The notes beneath the pieces were generated by a model. That model made no database searches, was not told where the DNA came from, and saw only the letters and a list, made by a program, of their open reading frames with translations. A stretch of 64,000 nt of DNA, from the NCBI GenBank assembly GCA_015698045.1, contig BLAL01000053.1, positions 932,501 through 996,500 of the forward strand, written 5' to 3'. This stretch comes from Rhizophagus clarus. Its lineage: Eukaryota > Glomeromycota > Glomeromycetes > Glomerales > Glomeraceae. Below, piece after piece: positions 46,701 to 51,228 of this stretch. Position 1 is the stretch's first letter. Every line of letters begins with the position of its first letter. A program made the position numbers and the translations under genes.

Positions 46701-49700
46701 CTAAGAACTGATCGAGAGCTTTGGGGTCAGATATAGATTTTTTAGGAATATCAATATCCTCGATATCAATCTCATCAGTTTCATGAATCCAGTTATTGCT
46801 AAGATATTTCTTGTATAAAGTTTCTCTAGATATATTGTAAACTCTAGTACACTTTCCATTAATTTTAACTACGTTGCTAGTCATATTTAGCTCACTTGAT
46901 AATGTTCTTGCAACCACAACTTTAGATAAGGGTGTAATTCTTCTATTTTCACAGTAACTCGTATAGGTGGCGTATAATATGTGAACTGGTAAGGATGTAG
47001 TAGTATAATCAGCCTTTGCTATATACGTCTCCTTTATAAATTGAAACAAAGGTGGAAGAGTAGATACGATATGCTCTTGCTTAGATGCAGTCATAGGAGG
47101 TGGGTTGCCATTAAAATCTGGATATTTATCGGCAATAGCTTTAAAGTAAGCATAAAAGGCCTCACCCACTCCTGGATATTTCATTGCATCACCTAACCGT
47201 TTGAAATATTGCAAATCTCCTTTTCGAGCAGGTGAGATATCTAGGAAAACTGTTCGTCTATCATCATTCTCAACTCTAAGAGCATTTTCATTAGTGAGAA
47301 CGATAGTAGACATAAAGTTTTTATATTGGGTAGGTGTTTTATATTTTTCATGAATTTCAATAGTATCGCTAGTAACTTTATCTTTAAGAGCGCGATATAA
47401 TGAATTCCATTGGCTTTTTTCTGTTGGCATTTCTTCAAGTAAAAGGAGTACTTTACCTAATAATTGCCCATTAAAACTACCCAAAATTGTTTCAGGATCG
47501 CTCGTCTTATAGACTAGCTGAGTACCTAAAACATAACGCTGGATAAAATCAGTTATAATACCTTTACCCCAGCCTTGACCTGATTTAAGATAAAGAATCG
47601 AATACATTTTTCTACCAGTAGCCATACCAGCAAACCATTTGATAATGTATTCAGTTACATTCCAATCTCCTGAACACCAGACATCCCAAATATGAGTAAA
47701 TATGATTTTGACTGCCTGATGAATATTGGCTGAAAAGTCTGTTAAAGGACGTAATTGGTGTAAGAACCCTGGGAAAATATTAAGATAGAGTTGACCTTGA
47801 ATTTTATAAATACGTTGCTTTACAGGATCACAAGTTGCTACGCATGTTGAAGAATTATCATATATAAACCATTTGGCAATGTTAAATTCTGTCTTTGTTG
47901 GAGGATGTTCGGAATTAGATTGCTTAAAGAAGGTTTTAGTTATAGGACGAATAAGCATACTAATATTTTTCATGGGAATATGCTCAAAATTCTTAATATC
48001 AGGTCGCCACATAAATACACCATGTGGATTGGAACAGAGAATGAAGTAACTGCAAATATATCGCTTTGCTTTTATAATGTCATCTAAACTTTTTGCCTCT
48101 TTGATAAGCTGTTTTAGTATATCAATACTATATGCTACTTTAGATTCACCGAATTTCGAGATTACTACTTGATTACTCATTGTTAGTTAGATACTTTAGT
48201 AGAAGTTTTGTTTAATTTATTTTTTTTTTTGATACCTATATATCGACTATGTTTAATTACGAATTTTTTCAGATACGGTTCTGCATGGATAGGTCCGGTA
48301 ATATTGCCACTTTTTAGGCATAGCCCAATATCGATAACTAGTATGAGGATGGTATGATAACCATATGAGGAGTATATATAGGAGGTCATACTAGGTGATA
48401 TGGTATTTTTTGTATATCGTATTAGGTTTGGTGAGTCGTTTGAGTTTATTCCTGAGAGTAGTTACAGATGAGATGACCGGTTACAGAAGTTACAGATTTG
48501 ATACCCGAATTTTAAAAGTTTTTTCTGGGAAAGGTGATCTGATTATTTTTTTTTCTTATCATCTGTAACATCTGTAACTCCGTAACCTCCCTCTTATTTC
48601 TTCTTTATTCTTTGTTTTATCTTGTTCTTAGTATGTTTATTAGTTACAGATATAGTTACAGATGGTTACAGATGGGGGTATGGTATTTATCCATGGTATT
48701 GTTAGAGACGGCGCCGTGAGGCGCCCAGCCTAACTGGAAGGGGATCTGATAGGGTTTTCACCCGGAGGGGGGATGTATACTGGGGCTTCAGCCCAGCGCC
48801 TGGCGTAGCCGGGTATCGACGACAAATAGCCAATATTCAAAAAGAAAAATATAAACTATCAAAAAATTCCTTCTTTTCTTCATATCCCAAAAAGAATTTG
48901 GCGTGGTTATATGGTATATTAATAATACTACTATAGATGTTTTATAAATATCTAACTTTAATATATTACAGAAATCTATGAGACTTCTCGTAGCTGAAAA
49001 ATTGTATTCATTATGTTCTACTACTGAATATCGTGATATGCCTATTAATGAAATTAATAAATGCATTGATAAGGTAGGCAATCATAAATTTATTACAGTA
49101 TTCTACATTTCTTAATCCAATGTTATTTAATTTGCCTTAGTTTCATAAGAAAAATCCATCCTTTCCAAAAACTGTTGGTGATTGGGCAGAACGTGAGATG
49201 ATCTGTCGACATGTTAATTATAGACGTAAATTATCTTGTATATTATATACAAATCCATAATTCATCTTACAAAAAATACAATTTTCTTTTTTTTTAAAAA
49301 ATTATAGGATCAATTATTAATAACACTAGAAATGTGTGCTAAACTCAAGAAACAATTAAAAGTACCAAGACCCATAAAGCAAATGTCAATAGAGTTAATA
49401 TTAATAGAGTTAAAAGAAAACGAGTTGTTTGTAATGAAATTAAATCTAATGAAGTTGATGTAGTTATTGAAGAAGATTATAATAATGAAGAAAGTCAACA
49501 TTCAGGTGACTGTAATAAAATATTTTCTTTGCTTTAAATAATTTTTATTTTTAATAAATATTAATAAAACTGCAACCTTCTCTTAGAAATTGAAAAACAT
49601 TCTAAACAAAAATCTAAAACAAGAAAAATTCTTAATGATACTTCTTTAGCAACAAAATATCACAGTCTTCAATCGGATAATAATTATGAAGATGTTGAAA

Positions 49701-50347
49701 CATCTGGTCAAGAATGTGAAGCAATAGAAACTGATAATAATGTTTCTTCAGCAGAAAAGTGTCCTACTAGTAAGCCTCAATCAGATAATGATGATGAAGC
49801 AATTATTGAAGTCTCTGATCAAGAATCCGAAGTAAAAGAAGCTAAAAATACTTCTTCAACATCAAAGAATCCTGGGTGTAAGTTAAAGGTAAATCAACCA
49901 AATGAAGAAGTCATTGAAGTCTCTGATCATGAATCTGAAGCAAAAGAAGTTGTTAAGAATACTACTTCAACAACAAAGCGTGGTCGTAAACCTAAAGCAA
50001 AACAACCAAATAACCATGATAATAAAGGAGTCTCCGGTCAAGAATCTGAAGCGAAAGAAGTTAAAAATACTACTTCAACAACAAAGCGTGGTCATAAACC
50101 TAAAGCAAAACAACCAAATAACCATGATAATAAAGGAGTCTCTGGTCAAGAATCTGAAGCAAAAGAAGTTGTTAAAAATACTACTTCAACAACAAAGCGC
50201 CCTGGTCGTAGACCTAAGGCAAAACAATCAAATAATGATAATGTAGAAGCTACTGCAACTACTGGTCAAAAACATAAAGCAAAAGAATCTAGCAAAGATT
50301 CTCCTTTAGCAACAAGGCGTTCTGCTCGAAAGTGTAAAGCAGTATGA
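34763..50347 (+). CDS. AT-hook repeat gene of the CACTA-like element, intron 1 occupied by a Polinton-like element
   Basis: Exons: 34763-35068, 48830-48913, 48972-49073, 49141-49225, 49350-49505, 49587-50347, giving about 497 residues with consistent phases. The 49350 acceptor (CTCAAG) keeps the frame open; the alternative acceptor at 49308 would bring in a TAA at 49340. N-terminus: acidic/Ser-rich then a Lys-rich coiled coil. Middle: MPINEINKCIDK and KTVGDWAEREMICRHVNYR, a pattern I associate with transposon-linked proteins of this fungus. C-terminus: three or four repeats of about 36 residues each holding an AT-hook (KRGRKPKAK, KRGHKPKAK, KRPGRRPKAK) and a GQESEAKEV spacer. Likely binds AT-rich DNA, perhaps the element's own ends. 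It is divergent from the transposase across a 255-bp intergenic region. Confidence 0.6.
35138..35622. repeat. left terminal inverted repeat of the Polinton-like element
   Basis: Begins TCGTCGATACCCGGCTACGC and extends to CCTCATACTAGT. It matches 48337-48822 in reverse complement, with one length difference in an A/T run (8 against 9). The outer 130 bp are GC-rich with hairpin-prone GGCGCC. Further in, the motif TCTGTAAC occurs about eight times in both orientations, which resembles a set of protein-binding iterons. Confidence 0.9.
35716..36030 (-). CDS. small zinc-ribbon protein, DUF5679-like
   Basis: 104 residues from the ATG at 36030 (MTEIHCAKCKKKT). The N-terminal half is a zinc ribbon with two CxxC knuckles (HCAKCKK and DCITCGTHK) about 28 residues apart, with the RYRIHGDC spacing seen in DUF5679, a small domain common in giant viruses. 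The C-terminal half is Lys-rich and probably helical. Likely a nucleic-acid-binding accessory protein. It is divergent from the integrase gene with under 50 bp between starts, so the two share a promoter region. Confidence 0.65.
   Translation of the reverse strand: MTEIHCAKCKKKTKTSSEVQDMTDKGRYRIHGDCITCGTHKNTLTGKNWEVKIHSKREVLDAKEKRKKTATNKKAKKLGLKILDADDKVQAYIKRYLKETTKED
36077..37174 (+). CDS. retroviral-type integrase with C-terminal chromodomain
   Basis: 365 residues from the first ATG (36077, MTPLERYYKFYNLSG). The RNase-H-fold catalytic core spans about residues 55-170: SDLAEMPIDPKGYHYFLVVV carries the first acidic residue, LETDSGSEFTNSQ the second, and QQSFAERAIQ the final Glu. A linker of about 130 residues is followed by a chromodomain at about 310-362 (ERIIKHRTRKGQLQYLVKWE, DESTWEP). 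The integrase joins element ends to target DNA, and the chromodomain probably directs it to marked chromatin. This architecture is known in Polintons and in chromoviruses. Among the best evidence for the element class. Confidence 0.9.
   Translation: MTPLERYYKFYNLSGVPARLLKDQEHYNIYRRPLKEKRSERPKVIVWKENATQQSDLAEMPIDPKGYHYFLVVVEISRRRVDAEPIKNKTANSVLKAFIKIYGRGHIQPPTHRLETDSGSEFTNSQIRDFFLNSIGVMMRFGEPERHKQQSFAERAIQAIEKPLFRRMTAQELKTGVTSVEWSEDFHDIVRLVDEQWQRDPPKIPEGPPKIDKNTELLLEGTQVRTKLHEPISVLGKKLHGKFRIGDIKWDPKVRIIKKLILSPEQPPTYLLDGPHGRLGVSRCAYTRKELQVIPINEKPPPDSVIRGRPERYVPERIIKHRTRKGQLQYLVKWERYPEDESTWEPADRLQEDVPNLVHIYNNTK
37287..37901 (+). CDS. acidic protein of the Polinton-like element, unknown
   Basis: 204 residues (MYTNIAKFLDATPEWVENWL). 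Residues 1-145 are predicted mostly helical, with a CKNCDEEL motif. The last 55 are strongly acidic and Trp/Pro/Tyr-rich (QPDYWEDKDPDNP, then a Ser/Asp run). It lies downstream of, and codirectional with, the integrase by 112 bp. I do not recognise a family. An acidic tail of this type would suit a chaperone-like or DNA-mimicking structural role, but that is speculation. Confidence 0.6.
   Translation: MYTNIAKFLDATPEWVENWLNTPIKETGHNVNATFKRTDIFQIHEIARVIMYQLNQLAEEDYWKAVIDCKNCDEELEHAFKKYVGTNKALTDKLYKKFRDLADKKRKAFAYQVEIETIILQGGFAYKDTEKDYIIYHINMLADRLDPYAIPTFYGPDEESSWQPDYWEDKDPDNPANWQSEYSEDLSDSDEDPDYPYLESVEWI
37916..38536 (-). CDS. retropepsin-like aspartic protease
   Basis: About 206 residues counted from the ATG at 38536. 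A helical N-terminus precedes a pepsin-fold monomer at about residues 75-200: the active-site loop is in CLADSCANVSFI, the flap-like region is GASGGGET, and a second conserved strand set is IGLSRACLRRYNYDI, the place where retropepsins have their ILG-type helix. By family such enzymes act as dimers and mature Gag-type structural proteins. It lies immediately downstream of the Gag-like gene. The protease frame stays open upstream and overlaps the end of the Gag frame at an A-rich run, the arrangement in which Gag-type genes are known to use read-through. Confidence 0.7.
   Translation of the reverse strand: MVKIPAIKPSTNFTKTELLNLLKLADIRKIIQEIVYKILENYDSAPQEQPAVQEEYLGPMAMDIDVARLENTKDLLAINGNVNGVNIQCLADSCANVSFIQEEACHELKLKVDKSIKHSITGASGGGETLGIVKNVSINLSPPQSGSCIIKEDLVVLKGYKHREIGLSRACLRRYNYDIHESRNHIALTCNDKDYFIPIIPDANRT
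38614..40086 (-). CDS. Gag-like structural protein
   Basis: 490 residues (MATVAIGMPVFAGND). Two capsid-like segments: the first has DDLERFFELYKGYIHSIGID, CLTGPASRWYD and a GKRVRLRNILLRL part (residues about 15-85). After a Gly/Ala/Pro-rich loop region (about 95-200), the second has RLRFGNLFQENMPVRDFYDK-like sequence, the SAELLGYG helix, NQFLRGLNDDCAIEAERIG and an ERVEKRKSELRLG helix (about 215-300). This order matches the Gag capsid fold of Ty3/Gypsy-type elements, where it self-assembles into shells. The C-terminal third is Gln/Pro/charged and disordered-looking, without a visible zinc knuckle. Finding such a gene in place of a jelly-roll capsid is unusual for a Polinton-like element. Confidence 0.7.
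   Translation of the reverse strand: MATVAIGMPVFAGNDDDDLERFFELYKGYIHSIGIDPSAVAGNPAGWEKAMGILRACLTGPASRWYDANILGKRVRLRNILLRLAHGDEPAFKALAGNAGANCPVNTWVVGSPAQAHMTDGAVPPAGVNNPVTDIWPDYAIEGNRDIWLNRAGMEFTNDPLNHNVLGGGAGAGVAIAGGAGVGHPYVIPARPCHVLIKMRNEFPTQQNARRQLRFGNLFQENMPVRDFYDKVRRSAELLGYGNNVLVNQFLRGLNDDCAIEAERIGAERDIEELVGLLERVEKRKSELRLGRERRENIQYQRDRQIIPEQLPPVSQEPVILKPVQNHAVTQGEMSRLLQQQAEGFQSQIRQLQESLKARDVKPVYRPKPKPKPQYQDDWGFNEEDPYPDEGPNPFDEDRDDDRHLQQLFDAVSGRPAPRNTSAQRLAGKIAKRIAKARERREDAELNRAMRELSLDDHDDPMDTSNAIRGVPIELVQGENGEIMLVQKKR
40068..40718 (-). CDS. coiled-coil protein upstream of Gag
   Basis: 216 residues from the ATG at 40718 (MAYVPTDPTGVPPAHL). Residues about 65-185 form a long heptad-rich coiled coil (EERTRQTREELDTATGL, NERNGLQNERNHLVNANRDQ) followed by a Pro-rich tail. 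Its end overlaps the start of the Gag-like gene by 19 bases, and both lie in the same direction with the protease, so the three look like one expression unit. Coiled-coil N-terminal parts occur in Gag proteins of spumavirus and Ty3-like types. A role in particle assembly is an inference. Confidence 0.65.
   Translation of the reverse strand: MAYVPTDPTGVPPAHLVAMDINQLINALKNGADALLVNGRMTVTPNLININHEIKHIIGLIIAHGIQVEERTRQTREELDTATGLLKYLQEVTNAREREIHGIRQRLIAYQNERNGLQNERNHLVNANRDQANQLQDQQVRQRRIRDTLQQRNNRLTHQLAIERFTSRNLGRIRDRMQAQLAVLRIQAQWFRIRQANPIVNNPPPDNPPVIWLPLQ
40759..42003 (+). CDS. A32-like (FtsK-HerA) genome-packaging ATPase
   Basis: 414 residues from the ATG at 40759 (MDLYVYNLDEYTGD). Walker A is GSSDSGKTT (about residues 36-44), Walker B VVIFEDLMD (about 116-124), followed by the sensor-like segment THGRHRNISAIYVAQRFF and IREN with the arginine region expected in poxvirus A32-like packaging ATPases. 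The C-terminal 170 residues are an extra domain. They begin with a low-complexity stretch in which the DNA repeats TTCATCTAAGATCGATCTAA (about 41493 and 41548). In viruses and Polintons this enzyme pumps DNA into preformed capsids, so its presence argues for particle formation. It is transcribed divergently from the coiled-coil/Gag/protease block with a 40-bp gap. Confidence 0.85.
   Translation: MDLYVYNLDEYTGDTRQGNEYAPVWNFRLAVAGSSDSGKTTMLLNLLMGDAKAKEDGNRYILCDEIVLICRYLDEPKWQMVKDFFDDSEDVTFRAISYHQIPDVEDFDPKIATVVIFEDLMDAPKNIQEKITGYFTHGRHRNISAIYVAQRFFAIPKAIRENVNYISLHGGHGSLSDTKRIISQYTNESDSLAPIIDELTLGREFIVFDLRRPKTDPLAIRVRWDTSLRTFMESSLNNASKMITCSSKIDLRSSKNDSRIITDSSKIDLRCRFTSYGQKAIAEAKKNNLLKEFARNFPPPKERKLYLIPDALSKVKNSEIWAKYVFREAYGINDRTLGDEYKKFLSQVKNICVTRNNSPVSVTPFDRYRELLNERPLSDEKIIEGIGALLKLFNDGLMKKPTLQVGINSLFHSF
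41978..42535 (-). CDS. CPVCG-motif protein of the Polinton-like element, unknown
   Basis: 185 residues (MVEQIRKYCPVCG). The N-terminal CPVCGLVL knuckle has no obvious partner pair, so zinc binding would need dimerisation or His ligands. The rest is helical and charged (for example IKIWLLKRINELDRDVGEKA, EELLELFRKNGIDY). It is convergent with the ATPase gene, overlapping its end by 26 bases. Not recognised. Confidence 0.55.
   Translation of the reverse strand: MVEQIRKYCPVCGLVLAKPRRGLSTIEFRRTVQRCTDIDSLHENIYKLIKIYRSVSLDDELTFTFTRDYEEQLNSIEPDVESIKIWLLKRINELDRDVGEKALYRFLFDLYVEGINEPFAVFYGMYCIVIDNPLSKNFVSRALKAFGIVTKMSRMVIDGKEKSTITINATREELLELFRKNGIDY
42593..43210 (-). CDS. 2-cysteine-adaptor-like protein with zinc ribbon
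   Basis: 205 residues. The N-terminus NPLTGRTIRVGGSTFNQLVL followed by EGYDY is the signature of the 2-cysteine adaptor domain (PF08793 type) known from large DNA viruses. A second, weaker copy follows (YLNVDTGRMVQFGTRTYYYL, about residues 54-75). Residues about 148-170 hold a perfect tandem repeat of ARQFTRQRERE encoded by a 33-bp direct repeat. The C-terminus is a zinc ribbon (CRECQMPVNLNE, CEDC). By analogy it is probably a structural or adaptor protein of the particle. It shows a second giant-virus-type module in this element besides the DUF5679-like ribbon. Confidence 0.7.
   Translation of the reverse strand: MSANRYTTNPLTGRTIRVGGSTFNQLVLEGYDYLDSGLVRRATAPPLPSVRESYLNVDTGRMVQFGTRTYYYLIQRAGYEIIEDYYLVPPRYAEIAQSNPSLLYIQDTEVRLGYLETAFNITAHRARWERLNPSYRQGVEEARQFTRQREREARQFTRQREREAQREEQSRRLAELNIALCRECQMPVNLNELPESGLCEDCSKE
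43278..43432. repeat. 53-bp tandem repeat, three copies, in the Polinton-like element
   Basis: Copies start at 43278, 43331 and 43384; the first two are identical and the third diverges at its end. Each contains the near-palindrome GTGACAAAGTTAC followed by TTCGTCATCAGCC. It lies between two minus-strand genes, in the only sizeable non-coding gap inside the element. Candidate roles are a promoter element, a replication-related iteron, or a spacer grown by slippage. Confidence 0.85.
43439..43873 (-). CDS. small helical protein of the Polinton-like element, unknown
   Basis: 144 residues (MEHDNSFPFTNKHPSFIEPE). Predicted helical, with EMYLAEIIKALKGVILAGLQ near the N-terminus and an acidic C-terminus (LTEDEAEDVLDELLG). 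It lies 36 bp downstream of the polymerase gene in the same direction, so it may be co-expressed. No family recognised. Confidence 0.55.
   Translation of the reverse strand: MEHDNSFPFTNKHPSFIEPEMYLAEIIKALKGVILAGLQDGYGKESYLIKNHVNYIKKIESANNPEGYIRYTAKKLLPNEESYYEKTAKIRAKYPFNPDLAFRIIKVYDLYKHIPKETKEAPPRRKLTEDEAEDVLDELLGNKL
43910..45748 (-). CDS. family B DNA polymerase, protein-primed type
   Basis: 612 residues (MLSRLVRHLPNRPDIIEV). The N-terminal region includes GGCGDTNDCLYQCLKMAYG, reminiscent of the small Cys-containing motif before the exonuclease region in Polinton-type polymerases. The palm motifs are readable in order: motif A YDDTSLYPSI (about residues 350-359), motif B AKRILNTLWGALCQRK (about 468-483), and motif C in RIHTDGFILEE (about 560-570). 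The length is short compared with many Polinton polymerases (often over 1000 residues). It would replicate the linear element from its inverted-repeat ends, by family with a protein primer. It lies downstream of the helicase gene, same strand, 68 bp gap. Confidence 0.8.
   Translation of the reverse strand: MLSRLVRHLPNRPDIIEVKYSGRSFSRGGIANLDQKLKARYPGKQFLILLPYENWKPGQWTTNGDDANLFSLLDHYDASQLPPDSGDPERFDKFIIYMRDSPAVSGGCGDTNDCLYQCLKMAYGTYSNMPQTIEKPEYIKDYLNLARDDPIPIACIEKIERLARSIAINVVGDHTYISKSPAQRRITLTLTNGHYSLTLNPDRKHPSFECKRPKKPITYQENEVKDTVEIYNGKEIKPITVQQFQKLKFSKNYSYVPAKCQESLEKAYIRINAERDAFLQETKKLGLPIDISLLDWNIKKTALWLFEKLSVGIPANEPLDALEAQWISKAMMGGIIWAQNNWKGYGRSYDDTSLYPSIQQSALNFPISKGKFQILKDFTNHRGYSHFGIFRASIEKKDTPLFRYNYHNVYTHIDLTRAKALGLQVTLIQDGASNALIYEKETRIRGSVIFGEYVDFLFKIKNQGGIAGQVAKRILNTLWGALCQRKKTYKTLTTSSKSFDFPDGEVLDSIVPIGEEQWRFQFTNPGNPFKGEYPRIAPFLLAHGRKFISEMIQPYVDKVRRIHTDGFILEEDVNNSPLYTCSKDAFKTLKALKFEKEGECHVKNANQVVWTV
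45817..48180 (-). CDS. SF3/D5-like helicase (DUF5906-type)
   Basis: 787 residues (MSNQVVISKFGESKVAYS). The ATPase core is at about residues 165-345: Walker A LKSGQGWGKGIITDF, Walker B GKVLLLLEEMP, motif C FMSTIVLTNENALRVENDDR with the arginine finger region DRRTVF. This layout fits superfamily 3 helicases of the D5/DUF5906 kind found in virophages, giant viruses and some mobile elements. A winged-helix-like segment follows (about 390-480). The C-terminal third has a Pro/Glu-rich linker with EQEPEV repeats and an acidic tail. With the adjacent PolB it forms a replication pair. No N-terminal primase motif is evident to me. Confidence 0.8.
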   Translation of the reverse strand: MSNQVVISKFGESKVAYSIDILKQLIKEAKSLDDIIKAKRYICSYFILCSNPHGVFMWRPDIKNFEHIPMKNISMLIRPITKTFFKQSNSEHPPTKTEFNIAKWFIYDNSSTCVATCDPVKQRIYKIQGQLYLNIFPGFLHQLRPLTDFSANIHQAVKIIFTHIWDVWCSGDWNVTEYIIKWFAGMATGRKMYSILYLKSGQGWGKGIITDFIQRYVLGTQLVYKTSDPETILGSFNGQLLGKVLLLLEEMPTEKSQWNSLYRALKDKVTSDTIEIHEKYKTPTQYKNFMSTIVLTNENALRVENDDRRTVFLDISPARKGDLQYFKRLGDAMKYPGVGEAFYAYFKAIADKYPDFNGNPPPMTASKQEHIVSTLPPLFQFIKETYIAKADYTTTSLPVHILYATYTSYCENRRITPLSKVVVARTLSSELNMTSNVVKINGKCTRVYNISRETLYKKYLSNNWIHETDEIDIEDIDIPKKSISDPKALDQFLAQIGADIPNKQKKSPPPVPPKPAHLKVEVKEEATSPLTPSELTASESVETLINNFITELITLIPPSAKSEQEPEVEQEPEVEQEPEIKPEPYGIPGPSIPAEPSTPQEVPKLVQKADPDPMPKMNTAKYWEWIDRHKYDHIKPWYKNSRDEMINELYSTAKECWAKYYEDDQYDWELLLAELEEFDKIIRRDNLYLVKFGDAIDKLKEWIKYNDEVDRYIECVELADYLRKYIENKKTVFVEPPSGYKVAKLQPQIIECRSQINERECMEVNGEECESDYDEDGLYDEIDQNKG
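48337..48822. repeat. right terminal inverted repeat of the Polinton-like element
   Basis: Reverse complement of 35138-35622, the only difference seen being one base in a homopolymer run. It carries the same cluster of TCTGTAAC/GTTACAGA motifs. It ends at GGGTATCGACGA, directly followed by the AAATAG flank duplication that now serves as the splice acceptor of the host AT-hook gene. Confidence 0.9.
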
Positions 50348-50884
50348 ATAATTTTAATAACAAAGAAGACTTTGAAACAACCCCTTTATTAATTTCAGGT
50401 ACTTTATACTCATTTAATTTTATTATTAATGTATTCATTCAAACAGTGTATATTTACATATTTTCTCATTAAAAATACTAACTATCATTCTTAGGATTTA
50501 TTTTTAGCAATATTTTTAAGTTTTAAACAAATGAGATCTTATAGTTCGTGACAGTGAAACAAAAATGTAAATGTGGAATACGAATTTATTGCAAATTTAT
50601 AACAAATTACTCTTTAAATGCAACATAAAAATAATACAAGTTTATGATAAATTTATTTTAAATGTTATACGAAAATGTTTTAAGTTTGCTACAAATATTG
50701 TACAAATGGATGCTCATAATTGTATTATATTCGTTATACTAATATATCTTACATTTTTTTTATAAAAACTTGACAAAAACTTTTTACTGGGCTTTTATTA
50801 CTTTTGTTATTTAGGTACTTAGAATACTTTATCATTGTTTATTCTTTTTAAATAATGTTTTCAATAAACTTTATTACCTTATTA

Positions 50885-51228
50885 TGGTGCTTCGATCCAT
50901 AGAAGTTTTATCTGGTTTTTATCTGTCAGTATTGTTGCCTGCCGTAATAGGTTGTAGTGATTGTAATAGGTTGTAATGTAATTGGTGTAAGTCGTAAGTA
51001 CTATATGCCGTAATTTTCATATAGGAAAAAATTGGTGTCGTAATGGTTGCAACCCAAGTTGTAATAGTATCGTAATCCAAAATGCCGTAATTATTACTTA
51101 CGGCAGACCACGCTATCTGTCAGAATTACAAGTTTTTGGTATTGTTCATTCAAAGCCTGAGTTTTATAATCTTACTTCAACAGTAATCTCAAATGAAATA
51201 TTTAAGTTTTATCCGGATCGATGCACTA
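50885..51228. mobile_element. hAT-like MITE related to 20726-21017
   Basis: The left end TGGTGCTTCGATCC and the right end, inverted, TAGTGCATCGATCC match the ends of the MITE at 20726-21017. The flanks CCTTATTA and CCTTAAAA are a plausible but diverged 8-bp duplication. The interior contains TATCCGGATCG-type sequence like its relative. A further inverted-repeat unit is nested in it. Lower end identity indicates an older insertion. Confidence 0.6.
50939..51106. repeat. nested inverted-repeat element, CTGCCGTAA ends
   Basis: CTGCCGTAA (50939-50947) and TTACGGCAG (51098-51106) bound 168 bp that are rich in repeated GCCGTAAT and GTAATAGGTTGTA units. It looks like a small non-autonomous element or satellite-like repeat inserted into the surrounding MITE. 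No clear target duplication is seen. Confidence 0.5.

Larger units (their letters stand above)
35138..48822. mobile_element. Polinton-like giant element with Gag/retropepsin block; looks whole
   Basis: 13.7 kb bounded by terminal inverted repeats of about 485 bp and a direct flank duplication AAATAG (35132-35137 and 48824-48829; the exact edge is ambiguous by one base). Contents in order: zinc-ribbon protein, chromodomain integrase, unknown acidic protein, retropepsin-like protease, Gag-like protein, coiled-coil protein, A32-like packaging ATPase, CPVCG protein, 2-cysteine-adaptor protein, small helical protein, PolB, SF3/D5-like helicase. Genes fill it densely and I see no clear breaks. The repeats appear identical except for one homopolymer step, so the insertion is young. 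Integrase, PolB and packaging ATPase are the Polinton/Maverick hallmark set. I see no double jelly-roll or penton gene. Base composition is richer in G+C than the host. Confidence 0.85.
30789..50791. mobile_element. CACTA/EnSpm (Plavaka-like) DNA transposon containing a nested Polinton-like element
   Basis: The terminal inverted repeat CCCAGTAAAAAGT at 30789-30801 is matched by ACTTTTTACTGGG at 50779-50791. CTT flanks both sides (30786-30788 and 50792-50794), giving the 3-bp duplication usual for this superfamily. Inside are a Tnp2-type transposase (-) and a divergent AT-hook gene (+). Without the 13.7-kb insert the element would be about 6.3 kb. The left subterminal region has repeated TTGTACAATT palindromes (near 30970, 31060 and 31121), possible transposase sites. 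A smaller element nearby (51647-52295) also has CCC...GGG ends and a 3-bp duplication. Confidence 0.7.

Noticed and set aside
49308-49349. Use of the 49308 acceptor in the AT-hook gene
   Set aside because: It would bring in an in-frame TAA at 49340; the downstream CTCAAG acceptor gives an open frame with matching phase, so it is preferred.
49902-50246. Lys/Gln/Leu-rich open frame of 114 codons
   Set aside because: It is a shadow in another frame of the AT-hook repeat exon 49587-50347, which has the meaningful AT-hook motifs.
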